Of a stretch of 64,000 bases of DNA, positions 29,601 to 41,300 are shown in pieces. The position numbers and the translations under genes are program-made. Position 1 is the stretch's first letter. Each line of letters starts with the position of its first letter. The stretch spans positions 26,765,912 to 26,829,911 of the forward strand of contig CM043865.1 of the NCBI GenBank assembly GCA_023846275.1, in the 5' to 3' direction. The notes below the pieces were generated by a model, which worked only from the letters and a program-made list of their open reading frames with translations, had not been told where the DNA came from and made no database searches. This DNA is from Vanilla planifolia (taxonomy: Eukaryota > Streptophyta > Magnoliopsida > Asparagales > Orchidaceae).

Positions 29601-30499
29601 CTATAGCCAGTTCCTCAAACGGACATTTTTTTTAAATAAGTGATTTAATATATATATATATATATATATATTGATTTTGTAAATTCAATAAAGATTAATA
29701 TAAAAATGCATATTTTTTTCGCTTACAATATAGGAAGGTAAAATAAGTGTTGATGCAATAAATGATTCTATATTATTAAGTGTGTGATTTATCTAATTTT
29801 TTTATTTGAAGTTTAACTTTTCCAATATTCAAAAATCATAAAGCCCAATATATTAACTCGATATCTTTAGATATTTATAAGCATCTTTATAATATTAAAA
29901 TTTCTTATATAACAAATTTTAAACAAATTAAAAACTAATATAAAAAAATAAGTTATTAATAGCTAGACAATTATACAATCATTTTGTCTATATTCTCTCA
30001 TAATTTCATTTGGCACAGCTTATAAAAACAATTATATTTTCTTATTTGTAATAATTATTTTAAAAAGAAAAATAATTTCAAACACCTTTTATAATATGAG
30101 ATTTTCTTATTCTAAATAGTGATACCAAATTTAAATTAAAATAAGCCAAAATTTATAAGAAGGGCTGACTAAAAAATTATAATTAATTCAGAGTATATTC
30201 CTTTTGCTCAAATTGAGCTCGAAGCTATAAAAGATGAGCTAAATTTAAATTGAATTTATATCAATTTGAATTTTTAACAAATATTGGATTGCAACATTAT
30301 TGCTTAAATCAAGTTTAGGTTTAATTGAAACAAATCATTGATAAATTTATATCATTAAAACATAAATTTTATTTAAATTCCAAAATAAAATTAAAACAAC
30401 AGAGATTGCATATAATAAAAAATATTTTTTATTTAAAGGAGCTTATTATTATATAAATCAATTGAAAAATTTAAACCTCTATACCGTTGAATCTAAAGG

Positions 30500-30744
30500 A
30501 CGAATATTCCCAAAACCATCGAGGCGGACCGCACGATATCTTATGCCCTAATTTCTTTTATCCTCCTATGTATCATCGCTCTTGTCGGAAGAATTTTCGC
30601 CAAGAAGAAAGCAGAGTTTGACGAGAAGACGCCGAGTTTGCGGAGAACACGCTGAGTTAACAGTAACATATAAAACTTCTGAATTGTTTCTGAGATGCCC
30701 AATTTATCCGACGACATCAGCTGCATGCTTTTCCAGATAAACAG
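30500..30744 (+). other. Possible 5' leader and first coding exon of an unidentified gene
   Basis: A GC-richer island in AT-rich DNA holds an ATG at 30695 followed by MPNLSDDISCMLFQIN, ending at a CAG/GTTAGG donor-like junction at 30744/30745. The leader contains a 20-bp direct duplication (30615-30634 and 30635-30654, about 16 of 20 identical). I could not find a convincing second exon downstream and do not recognise the peptide, so this may be a real first exon, a remnant, or chance. Confidence 0.25.
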
Positions 30745-32815
30745 GTTAGGTTGTTTTTAAATTTTGGTTTGTATTAAAACTTTGTTTGAACTTTAATTTT
30801 CAGTAAAGGTTTTCATCATTTGTCAACATGGTTTATTAACCTCTGAAGTGTGGCTTCTGTTTGGTTATTTTGTAAGTTGTTTTTATGATGTGCCGAATTT
30901 GTTGGCCAATTCCTTATGGTTTGCTCCTAAAACTTTTTCAGCTTTTCTGTAGTCACATTTTATAGACTCTTTCGAGCAGAGTTTTGAACCAAAAATTAGA
31001 AAAAGGAGTACAAAACAGTTTACCTTTTTTGATTTTGGTTTTTGACTCAAGCACAAAAATGAGAAGAGTGAATCAAGACGAACAACAAAAATTTGTAAAA
31101 CGAATCCAGCCGAGCGTAACTATCAAGTAAAGATGATTTTGCTTTTCAGTAGCTATCATCATCTATTTCCTATTTTCCTCCTAGCCTGTTATCCTTACTA
31201 CCTCCAGCTTATAGAGAACATTCATTGAGTTAACTCAAAACTCAAGTCATCATAGTTTATGCAAGCACTTGAAATAAATAAAGGCCCAGAAGGGTATATG
31301 CTTTGAGTTTATTTGAACTAAGCATCAGATAAGAGAAGTAAAGTGGAACCTTTTCGATTTATTGGAAAAAAGAGGGGAAAATAATATGTACTTAAATTAC
31401 ACAAAAAAAGCATGAACATTGGCTATTTTAGTAATTGATGAACTCATCGATGAAAAAAGAACAATTCCCCATTTCTAATGCTTCTGACAAACTCAATTCA
31501 CTATTGTACTAGTTAAACAAAAGCTCATGTACCAATTCATAGATCCTACTCTAGTGGTTTAATATTAGACCAATCTCCATGGCATCCCAATCTAATGTAG
31601 AGTCTCTTCTTGTCATTTAGAACTCAATAGAGTAAATTTCAACCCCAAATCCAAAAGACTCGTCTAGGAAGTGCTTTGGTAAATTCATATGTGAGCGCAT
31701 ATCAGACTAAAACAACTAACAACCTTGAGCAACCTCTTGTGCATGATACCCATCCCATCCTACAAACTTCAAGATCACTTCGACCTTGGTGTAGGCTAGG
31801 CTTCCACATGGTTTGCTCTCTTGGCTTTCTTCCTTGGACTTGACTCATTTGATGAATCAAAGCAACAATATCAATTCTTACGTAAAGACAATTCGAGTTT
31901 TACTTTGGTGCATGATATAGGCTTATGAAATAATGTATCAAATATAAGAAGTGTGTTTACCATCAGCTTTATATTTAGAGAAACAGTGAATTCAACATGG
32001 AAAAGCAATCGCTTATCATGTCATGAAGCAGCTCCATGCCACCCTACCAATGCAACCACTTTAACACGTACACAACTAGAAATGGAACACCCATTTAATT
32101 GTTACCAATGTTTAGAAGTTTTGATATTATTTAGAATGGGAAAGGCTTATCTGCTAAGCATGAAATGCCCAATTTGTACTATTTTGATATGCTTTCTAAT
32201 TTGTTAATTTCACCCCAATTTTTTTCTCATATTTATGATGAAAAATATGATGATTATGTTATAATAAATTAAATATAATACTATCCTCTCATTGAAATGT
32301 TTTTCCATCATATTGTAATTTCTAAAAATGTTTTAATAAAAGATGAATATTAATGAACAATTTTTAATGATTTCTCTTATTAATAACTGTGAAATAAGTG
32401 GTTAATTAAGCTTGTTTTATAGTTAACATAATTGCAGTAGGCAAAGTTGTTTTTGTTCTTGCTACGGTTAACTAAGCATTTATTTTTTTGTCATGAAAGG
32501 TGATCTAATCTTTGTCTAATTCTTAAAAATATTCTATAACATACCTGAATCTTTAAAATTAATAATCTCACACCTCTCACAAAAAATCTAAAAAGTGCCC
32601 TCACCATCTCAAGAAAAGTTTTCTTTTTTGTCAACACTTTTAAATGCCACATCTATTCTTTTATAGGTGGGAGAATCAATTAAACAATTGGACAGCGTTT
32701 TCTCATTTGTCTCTTTGTGTTGCTTTGTTTATTAACTTTGAAAAGCAAGCATGATGATCTAAGAATGATTCTTAGTTGTTGTATATTATTTCGTTTGTTT
32801 GGAGCTTTTGCTTGA

Positions 32816-32817
<2 letters not shown>

Positions 32818-32885
<68 letters not shown>
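32818..32885. repeat. (TA)n-(TG)n compound microsatellite
   Basis: About 50 bases of alternating TA followed directly by about 18 bases of alternating TG. Confidence 0.95.
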
Positions 32886-33872
32886 TTTATGTAGAAATTC
32901 CAATAAGTATTTCAGTTTTATGAGGAGTTTATATTCTATTTACCTACTATACATATAATTTTTTGAGTGTTTGTGAATTTTGGTTTGAGATCTTCTTCAT
33001 ATTGAACCTTTCATTTTTTGTTATTTATTTTTATTTGAGATTGTATATGAAATTTTTTATTATGTTTTAAGTTGGCAACTTTTAATGAGAGGTGTTTGCA
33101 TAGCTAGATTATTTCTTAGCTTTTTGACTTGTGAATAACCATGTGATTTTCTATTTCTTTTCTTGTTATTTTCTCTAGTTCCTTGTAATTGTTTTTATTA
33201 TATGTAAATAGAATCTTATCTATTATCAATTGCAAAAATATTTCTTTAGTGTTCTTGTTTCTTCTTATACATTTGTAAACATTTCACATGTGTTTAGCAT
33301 TTAATTTTTATTAAAAAATTTATATGAGAAAATATTTTAATTAGATTTTTATAAATTTCTCATGATCCTCTCAGAACTTATTTTTCTTTGAAATCTACCT
33401 CTTATTTATACTAGCATAATTTATTAGTTAAAATCAATGCTTAATGTGCATTGTTTGTTACATTTAAATAAAAACGTAATATTTTGTTGTTTTTATAATA
33501 TAATATAAAATTAAGGATAAAGTTCAAAATTTCATTATTAACTATTTAAGAACTTTATTTAGTTTTCTTGCTTTAGAATTTTTTAAATTAATCTAAAATA
33601 AAAGTAATTTAATATACAATTAAGTAATAATAAGTTTTTAATATTTGTTGAATAATAATCAAACTTAATATTGATAAAATGTAAATATTATATAAAAATT
33701 AATTTAAATAAATTAGATAAAATGAATTATTTAAATTTAATTATTTAAGATAAAAAATTTAACCTTAAATCTAAAACTTATTGGATTTAATAATAAAAAC
33801 TAATTAATTTATTAATAGTGCGCCTGAGGGCCTTCTCGAACTTCTTTCTTCTGCTTCTCTCTCTACTTTTGC

Positions 33873-34026
33873 TCCCTTTGGACCCCTTCACAATCGTTGG
33901 GAATGGGAATTTATAGCGGTGTGAAACGAATGGCACCAAGGCCACGTTAGATTGTCTCTTCCATTCTTTAATACTGCATAGGGATTTTCCTATGGAATTT
34001 GACGAAGTGCCGTAGGTCATCCGCAC
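33873..34026 (-). promoter_or_regulatory. Promoter-like segment, left arm of an inverted pair
   Basis: Read on the minus strand it runs GTGCGG...ACCTACGGCACTTCGT, then TTAAAGAATGGAAGAG, ACGTGGCCTTGG and CGCTATAAATTCCC, then a GA-rich leader. The same ordered blocks occur on the plus strand at 37252-37390. The TATA box is at 33909-33915 and points left, away from the pyrimidine tract. About 90 bases beyond it the sequence turns AT-rich, so any gene it drove is lost or unrecognisable. Confidence 0.6.
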
Positions 34027-34069
34027 TATATTTATATTATTTTTTTCTTTTTTCAGGAGATTTTCATGC

Positions 34070-36790
34070 TTTTTCACTCTCCCTCCATCTTCATTCTCTC
34101 TATTTCTTTTGTGCATCCCTTCTTTATTTCTCTTTATTCTTTTTTTTATCTCTCTCTATTCCTTATTTTTTTTCATTTTATTTCTCATTTCTCTATCTCG
34201 TCTCACTCTATTTTTCTCTGTCTTTATCTTTTTATATTACTCTCAATCTCTTTTTATCTCATTGTCTCTTTTTCTCTCACTTGTTCTTATTATCTCTCTT
34301 CTCTCCAATTTATTATCTCTTTTTTATCTCTTTCTTTTTTTTCTTTTATTTCTCTCTCTTTACTCTCTTTCTATCTATATATTTTCTTTTTTTCTTTTTT
34401 ATCTCTCTCATCTCTCTTTTCTTCTTCTTTTTTATCTTACTTTATCTCTATCTATCTCTCTCTTATTATGTCTGTCTCTTCTCTCTCTGTCTCCTTTTAT
34501 CTTGTTATTCACTCTCCATCTGTTCTCTCTCCTCTGTCTTCTCTATTTTTTTTTCTTCATTGTCTTCTCTATCTTAACTCTTTCTCTTTCATTCTCTCTA
34601 ATTATCCTTATCTCTCACTCACTCTTTTATATCTTTCTCCATTCACTTTTTCTTTTCTTTTTTTTTATTTTTATCTCTTTCTTTCTCTCTTCTTTTTTTC
34701 TCCATGTCTTATTTATCTTCTCTATCTCTCACTTTTTTTATCTTTTCTTATCTATATTCGCTTTCTCTTTTATCTGATATCTCTCTGCTTTCTCTTTTTT
34801 CTGTCTTCTCTATTTCTTTCTTCTCCCTCTTTTTTTCTCTCTCCCTCTCTCTTTCTCTTCTTTCTCTATTCTCTCTCTCTCTACTCTCTTTTCTTCTCTT
34901 TCTCTCTTCCTTTTTCTCTTTATCCTTATCTTTCATTATCTCTCTCTTTTTTTATCTTTATCTTGTCTTTTTCTCCTCTTCTTGTTTTCTAGCTCTTTGT
35001 CTCTCTTTTTTTATTGCTCTATTTTCTTCTTTTAACTCTTTTTTTATATTTTATTTATCTCATTCTCTTACTTCTCTTTTATTGTTTTTTCTCTTTTGTC
35101 ATTGTCTCACTCTCTCTTCTTTATTTGTCTATTCCTCTCTTTACTTTTCATTCCCTTGTTTCACTTTCTTTTCCTTTTCCTCTCTAATATTCTCTCTTCT
35201 CTCTCTCGCTCTCTCTCTCACGCTGTCTCTTCTCTTGCTTCTTACTCTCTTTATCTCTCTTCTCTTTATTTTTATTCTTTGTCTCTCTATTTCTTTTTTC
35301 TCTTCTCTATCTTCCTTTCTTGCATTCTATTTTCTCTTTTTTCTTTCTCCTTATCTCTCTTCTCCTTTCTTTGACTCTTTTGGTCTTTGTTCTTTACTCT
35401 CATACTTTCTACCACTTTCGCTTCTCTTTCTATCATCTCTTTTCTCCCCATCTTAACGACATCTCTTTCTCTCTTTTCCTTTCATCTATCTTCTCTTTTT
35501 CTTATCTTTTTCTTTATCTTTTTGCCTCTCTTGTCTTATTTTTGTCTCATTTTTTGACTGTCTATATCACTCTCTTTGTTTCTCTCTCTAATTCTAACAT
35601 TTTTTTAATATCTTTTATCTCTCATCTTTTGCTCTTTCTCACTATACTCTTCACTCCCTTGCTCTTATTATTTCTCTTCTTTGTCCCTCGCTCCTCTCTT
35701 TGCTATCTTTTTCTTCTCTATTACTCCTTGTTCTCTATTTTTCTCTTTTCTCTCTCTATCCCTACCTTTTCTTTATTCTCTTTTCTATGTCTTTCTCTCT
35801 TAAAGAGTATATCTATCTATCTTTATTTCTTTTGCTATTCTTTCTCTCGTTTCTCTATTTCTTCTCTCTCATCTTTCTCACACTCTTTGTCGATTCTCTG
35901 TTCCTTTTCTCTTCTCTGTCTCTTTTTCACTCACTTTCGCTCTCTCTGTTTATCCCTCCCTCGCTCTCACTTTTTTCTCTGTCTTTCTCTTTCCTTTCTC
36001 TTTCTCTCATTTTGTCTTCTCAATTTCTCTCTCATATTTTTTTCTCTCTTTTACTCTTAGTATCTCTTGCTCACTCTCTTTTTCTCTTACTTGCTCACTC
36101 TCTGTCTCTCTTCATCTTTCTCTATTTGTCATTGTCTCTCTTTCCCTCTATCTTATTCCTTTTTTTTTCTCAAAACTTATTTTACTCTCTTCTCTCTCCT
36201 TTTTATTTTTCTCTTTTTATTCACTCCTCTTTCTCTCTCTATGTTGGTGTCTTTTTCTCTATCCATCTATATGTCTTTCTCTTAATTCTCTCTTATAATT
36301 TTTGTCTCACTCTAACTTTGTTCCTCTTTATCTATCTCTTCTCTAGTTAATTTTTTCTCTCTTTCTCTTCTTTTTATTTTGTCTCTTTTTCTCTCACTTT
36401 TATCTCCTTTCATCTCTTTTTATTTTTTTTCCCATTTTATCTCTCTTCTCACTTGCCTCTTTCTCCTCTCTTACTCTTTTCACTCTCTTTCCTTATCTTC
36501 ATCTTTCTCTCTCATATCTTTCTCTGATTTTATCTTCTTCCTCGTTCTCTCGCACTATCTTTTTGCTCACCTCTTTGTTTCTTATTTCTCTTTTTCTTTT
36601 GCTTTAATTGTCTCAAATTGTTTTCTTTTTTCTTTTCTTTTCTTGGCTTCTCTTTCTTATTTTTTCTTTATTTTCTACCTCTTGTTCTCTTTTTTCTCTC
36701 TTTTTCTCTTATTTATTTACCTTCATTCTCTCTCACTCTAGCATCTGTCGACTTAGTATCATCATCTTTTCTTCTCCTTTTTTACTCTTT
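34070..36790. repeat. Long pyrimidine-rich (C/T) low-complexity tract, about 2.7 kb
   Basis: Almost only C and T on the plus strand, as irregular runs of TCTC, TTTC and TTT with sparse A and rarer G. It is not a fixed-period repeat. Because few stops can occur, it opens long reading frames made almost entirely of Ser, Leu, Phe, Tyr and Ile on the plus strand and Lys/Arg/Glu on the minus strand; I treat all of these as artefacts. The tract lies between two inverted promoter-like arms. Confidence 0.95.
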
Positions 36791-37251
36791 ATTTTTTTCA
36801 AAAAAAATGCTCAGAATGAACCTAGCAATATTTATCTTTAGTATGTAGTCACAACAATTCAAGGTAAGAAGTTGAAGCTATAGTTACGTATTAAGCTTCT
36901 TTGCATTTGCTTCTACATAATTAGTGTATAGCTCTATGTTTGCTCCTATTTTAAATTACTTTGAATTTTTAATCAATCATAATGTAATGCTTTAATCATC
37001 ATCTGCATCATTCATCTCTCTCAAAAAAGTGATTTGGAGTCTCCCTTCTAGATGGCTAGATCCTTTTTCTATATTCTTTTTCTGTGCATGATCACCAAAG
37101 AACATTGGCTTTTTTCAATGCAATCTCCATGAGAAGATAGCTATTTCATATAATTCTATTGATTATTTTCATTGCATATTTGAAGATATGCAAAACATAT
37201 CCTTGGAACATAACAATAATAATAATGCATAAGACCTACCACACTTTGCAG

Positions 37252-37390
37252 GTGCGGAACACCTACCGCACTTCGTTGGATTCCTCGGAAAAGCCACTGC
37301 GTCGGATTAAAGAATAGAAGAGGAAATCCGACGTGGTCTTGGCTGAACGTCGCTATAAATCCCCCTCCCATCGACTACAAAGGGGACGGA
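37252..37390 (+). promoter_or_regulatory. Promoter-like segment, right arm of an inverted pair
   Basis: It carries, in order, GTGCGG...ACCTACCGCACTTCGT, ATTAAAGAATAGAAGAG, GACGTGGTCTTGG and CGCTATAAATCCCC, then a GA-rich leader with AAAGGGGACGG. These blocks match the left arm (33873-34026, minus strand). The TATA box is at 37354-37360, pointing right, so a transcript would start near 37385-37395. The first block contains a perfect six-base inverted repeat (37252-37257 with 37266-37271). Confidence 0.6.
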
Positions 37391-37689
37391 AGAAAAGGAA
37401 GCAGAACCAAGGAGAGAGGGAGGAGTAGAAGAAGGATTAGCTTTGGAAAATCCCTCCAATGCGGTTGAAACCTGCACAGCCATCGTCGAAGACCGATTAC
37501 AAGACGAGTGAGCTTCGTCTTCCTCTGCCGCAATTTTGAGTTCGCTAGAACCCTCGCCGATTTCTTCTCCTCTGCCAGATGCGATCCCATTCTTCGTCGC
37601 TTCCAGAGCCATCACCGCAGACTGCCATTTTCCCGACTTCCGGCAACACGAACAGGTAATTGAGCTTGGCTGCGGCTTTGAAGAAGTTA
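37391..37689 (+). other. GC-rich transcribed-looking leader downstream of the right promoter arm
   Basis: GC-rich sequence following the TATA-bearing segment. It starts GA-rich like a 5' leader. Open frames exist on both strands here, but none gives a protein I recognise and none is supported by splice signals, so I do not call a CDS. It could be the start of a gene or the internal part of a repeat element. Confidence 0.3.
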
Positions 37690-38345
37690 TCCTAATCACC
37701 TCCGTCGACCCGCGTCGACCCACACCTACCCGTCCACATCAATCCGAAGAGACCCTTGTCAACTTGCCGACCCTTGCTGACCTGCGCTATCTCATGCCGA
37801 CACGCGTCAATTCGCCGACTCGCACACCGACATCAACCTATGACAATTCATGCCGACCTATATAGCAACCCGTGTTGACCCTCGTTTACCATGACCACTC
37901 GCCGGCCCGAACCGACCAGCGTCTGCACATGCCGATTCGTGCCCACCCGAGCCGACTCACGCCGGCCCACACCAACTCTTGCCCGTCTGAGCTGAGCTGT
38001 GTCGGCCTACGCCGACTCGAGCTCGCCCAGTTGATTCGCTGCTGCCGCCAAGACGACTCAACATCGATCCTAAGCAATTCAAGGCCAATTTTGGTCGATT
38101 CGCCCCACATCCAGCCAACTTGCCAACAATCCAATCCGATTCATCGCCGATCTGGGTTGATCGGTCGCCGATCCAAGCTTAGTCGCCGTCGATCCGACCG
38201 AGTCGCAGTCGATCTCAGCCCAGTCACCGTCGATTATGGCCGACTCGTAGTCAATCTCTGTCGAATCGCCACCGATCCTGACTCAGTCACCGCCGATCCA
38301 AGTCAACTCGCCGTCAATCCAAGCCAAGTCGTTGTGGCATCCTAC
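37690..38345. repeat. GC-rich field of degenerate CCGAC/TCGCCGATCC repeats
   Basis: Dense, imperfect repeats built on CCGAC-CC, GCCGACTCG and later TCGCCG(T)CGATCC with spacing of roughly 18-23 bases, most regular from about 38150 to 38335. It reads through in one plus-strand frame (37872-38396) as a repetitive Arg/Ser/Val/Asp peptide, which I consider a by-product of the repeat. GC content contrasts sharply with the AT-rich DNA on the right. Confidence 0.7.
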
Positions 38346-38399
38346 CGTACTATGTCAACATCAATCATAGTATATTCAACATCAAAGAGACAATAGTAG

Positions 38400-41300
38400 A
38401 ACTTCGTTGCATCATGTCGACTTGCCCTAAAGGTGTGCTCTAATTTTTTTCCAAATAAATTGAGAATTTCATTTATTTGGTATTCTTCATCGTTACCCTA
38501 AGTTTTTATTTAAATTTCTTGAATCCATTTCTCACATCAAAGATATTTTTGCAAATCCCTTGTTGATTTTTTGTTTTCTTTAATTAATTATTTTATCTTT
38601 TTTCTAATTTTGACTATGCTTGGTACTAAAAATTTGATTTGTCAATGAAATATAATCTTCTCTTCAAAGAATCGTCCAATTTGTAGAATTTTAGGTTTGA
38701 AAATTTTGTAGGAATTAGAGTATAGATATTCTCTTCTTTAATTCACCACCAAGCAATGAAACTCGAATGGCAATTTTCATAATTTAAAATAAAACACGAG
38801 TGGTAAAACTTAAAGCACAAATTGGCAAGCGATATTGGTGAGAAATGACTAAATTTCATTTGTTTGTTTCTCCAAATTAGGTTTATATTTCTGATGTACA
38901 TATCATGGCCCTACGATTTAGGTAAATCTTAAGTCAATGGTTGCACAGATAAGTCTTATTAAGTCTTACTCTGTGATGGCTTGGACAAGTCCCATGCCTA
39001 TCATACTTTATTTTTAAATTCAAGATTCAAAATGTTTTGAGGTAAGTTCCTTAAAACTAGTTAACTCTTTAGGTTTTGTTCTCGAGTTTATAAAGATCTC
39101 TTATATCATCTTTTAATACTAATAATGTTTCAACAGATGATGCTCAAAGATAAATGTCTCGAGAAATAAACCTTTAGACCATAATTTAAAGTGAATTAAG
39201 AACCTCGAGAGAGGGTAATTATGCCTAAATTTTTTTTATTATTGATGTAAGCTTTTTTGAATGTTATCAATTTCTACTTCTTATTATCAATCTTTTCATT
39301 AGTATTGACTACTAGTAATTGTGGTTCGATTTTGTTTATTCGTATTGAATTTTATCTTGATAATCATAAAAAGAAAAGTGCTTATGCAGAAATAAGTATT
39401 TTTTTAACTTAATATATTTATTGTTATCTTAGATTTGTTACTTTTGTAGTGACAAAATTTTACGTTCATGCTCAACTATTTATTCATTTATAATCATCTC
39501 TATTCATTTATTTCAAAATATTTAAAACATTCCAATTCTTAAACTTAGCCATTTCTTAAAAAATTTTAGTTATATTTCTTCAAATAGTGAGTCTCTTCTC
39601 TTCTTATTGTGTTAATTGGTTAATAAACTTAGTTTAAATGATTGGAGTTTGATATGCAAGTATCTCATTATCTCCTTAACATGTCTTATGCCTAGATCAT
39701 CGTTGGCAACACCCTCTCCTTCATGTTTGAGGCTTTCATTCTTGTTCTTTCTATGAAAGAATTAAATCAATGAATTACAATTTCGTCAATACATTTTATT
39801 AAATTCATTGCTCTTTTTGCATTGCTAATTTGATAAATTGATAAAGGTTATATGATTCAATTTCAATTCTTATGTTTATTTATATAAACAATAGGTGATT
39901 GAAACAGTTATTTTTAACTAAAGATATTGATCTTTTTTTGTCAATTTTTATCATATATTTAAGATCTCTTGTTTATAATAAAATCCTGTCTTAATATCTA
40001 TGATAGATTACCAGAAAGAATAACAATATTATTTTATTATATATAGCATGTTGAAAATAGAAGGCTTGTGAGACTGAAAAATGATGATTTCACAAGTGAT
40101 CACAGTAAATGTTCTTAATGCTACTTCACCTAATATATATGTTAAACTTCAAAAACCTAAAATACTAAGAACTGTTTTGAATTTTCTTAATATTTATGCT
40201 ACTTCACCTAATGAATTTGTTTGTTGGGTTTTCTTATCTAAATTTAATTTAGGTTAATTTTGTTGGGTTTTATTTTTCAATTTTTTTTGCTGCATTAAAT
40301 CAATTTTTATGTTATATTCTTTATTTCCTATGTGTTCCAAAAGATTGATATATTCCAAAGTCTGTCTAGTTGATAACAACAAGCTCATCATTTTATTCAA
40401 ATATTCTATAGTTGTTACCATGATATTCCCTGGAAAACCTTTAGTAGACTAACTTTCAATCCATACAACACTTTAAGCATAGCATATTTCTCTTAGAACT
40501 CTTGTATAATTTTTTGGATATGAGAAATTACAATTGTTAGACTCTAACCAACAATTGTTTTTTGATTGCATGAATGCTTCTTTAGAGCATAGACAACATT
40601 CGCAATATAGCCAAACTTTCGTCGAAAAATGCATTGTAAGCATTCTTTTTAACTACCCATTTTCAAAATAATTGAAATGTTGATCAAGATAAGATGCACT
40701 CTTACGTATTGTCAATCATCATAGATGCTAATATAGTGAATCAATTTACTCTTTGTTCTACAATCGCATAACATCAGTGGTAGTATCAATTGTATCTTGT
40801 TTTGTTAATTGCATTTACTTGTAAGGATGTAATGCTCTTACTAAAATAGAGGTATGATCTTTTGTTTTCTTAGAGATATGTTTCACTTCTTTAATATAGC
40901 TATGTTTTCTTAATGATTTGTATTTATGATTATTTTAATAGAATCTATATTTCTAAGATATGAAAACATGAAATTTCTAAAAAAATTTTTAAATGATAAT
41001 TAGAAAGTAATGACATCTATTTCATCTATTTCATCTATTTCATCTAGAGTATTATAGTTATTTCTTGTTGTATTCGTAAAATTTAATTGATCATAAAATG
41101 TTGAAGGAGTTTGACCAATAGTTCTTTTGAATGGATTCATGAATCAACATAATCGAACAAAGAATATCGACTTCTAGTTTGTCTTTTTATTTATACTTTA
41201 TTTGATATGATTTTACTTTGAGAATATAGTTAAATATTTTTTTGACTACATAATGTTATTTGATAATTTTGAGTTCTAAGAACTTTGTTTTAATGACACA

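Larger units (their letters stand above)
29601..33830. other. AT-rich intergenic DNA with one gene-like GC island
   Basis: Mostly AT-rich, with (TA)n at about 29649-29671 and 32818-32867. A GC-richer island at about 30500-30745 is listed separately. I saw no other coding signal. Confidence 0.5.

Noticed and set aside
33999..36848. Several long plus-strand reading frames (up to about 300 codons) of Ser, Leu, Phe, Tyr and Ile
   Set aside because: They are produced by the C/T-only tract, where stop codons are rare; they overlap in all three frames, lack gene-like codon use and have no family resemblance.
33873..37390. Long terminal repeats of a single LTR retrotransposon
   Set aside because: LTRs of one element are direct repeats; these two segments are inverted relative to each other and no retroelement protein lies between them.
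37331..37390. Plant snRNA (U-RNA) promoter
   Set aside because: The upstream element RTCCCACATCG is not at its expected place before the TATA box; the similar CTCCCATCG lies after it, and no snRNA-like sequence follows.
37307..37723. Minus-strand frame of 138 codons in the GC-rich region
   Set aside because: It runs against the TATA-defined direction, overlaps the promoter segment, and resembles no known protein; likely open by composition.
37872..38396. Plus-strand frame of 174 codons with Arg/Ser/Val/Asp repeats
   Set aside because: The peptide repetition follows the degenerate CCGAC-type DNA repeat, with no splice or family support.
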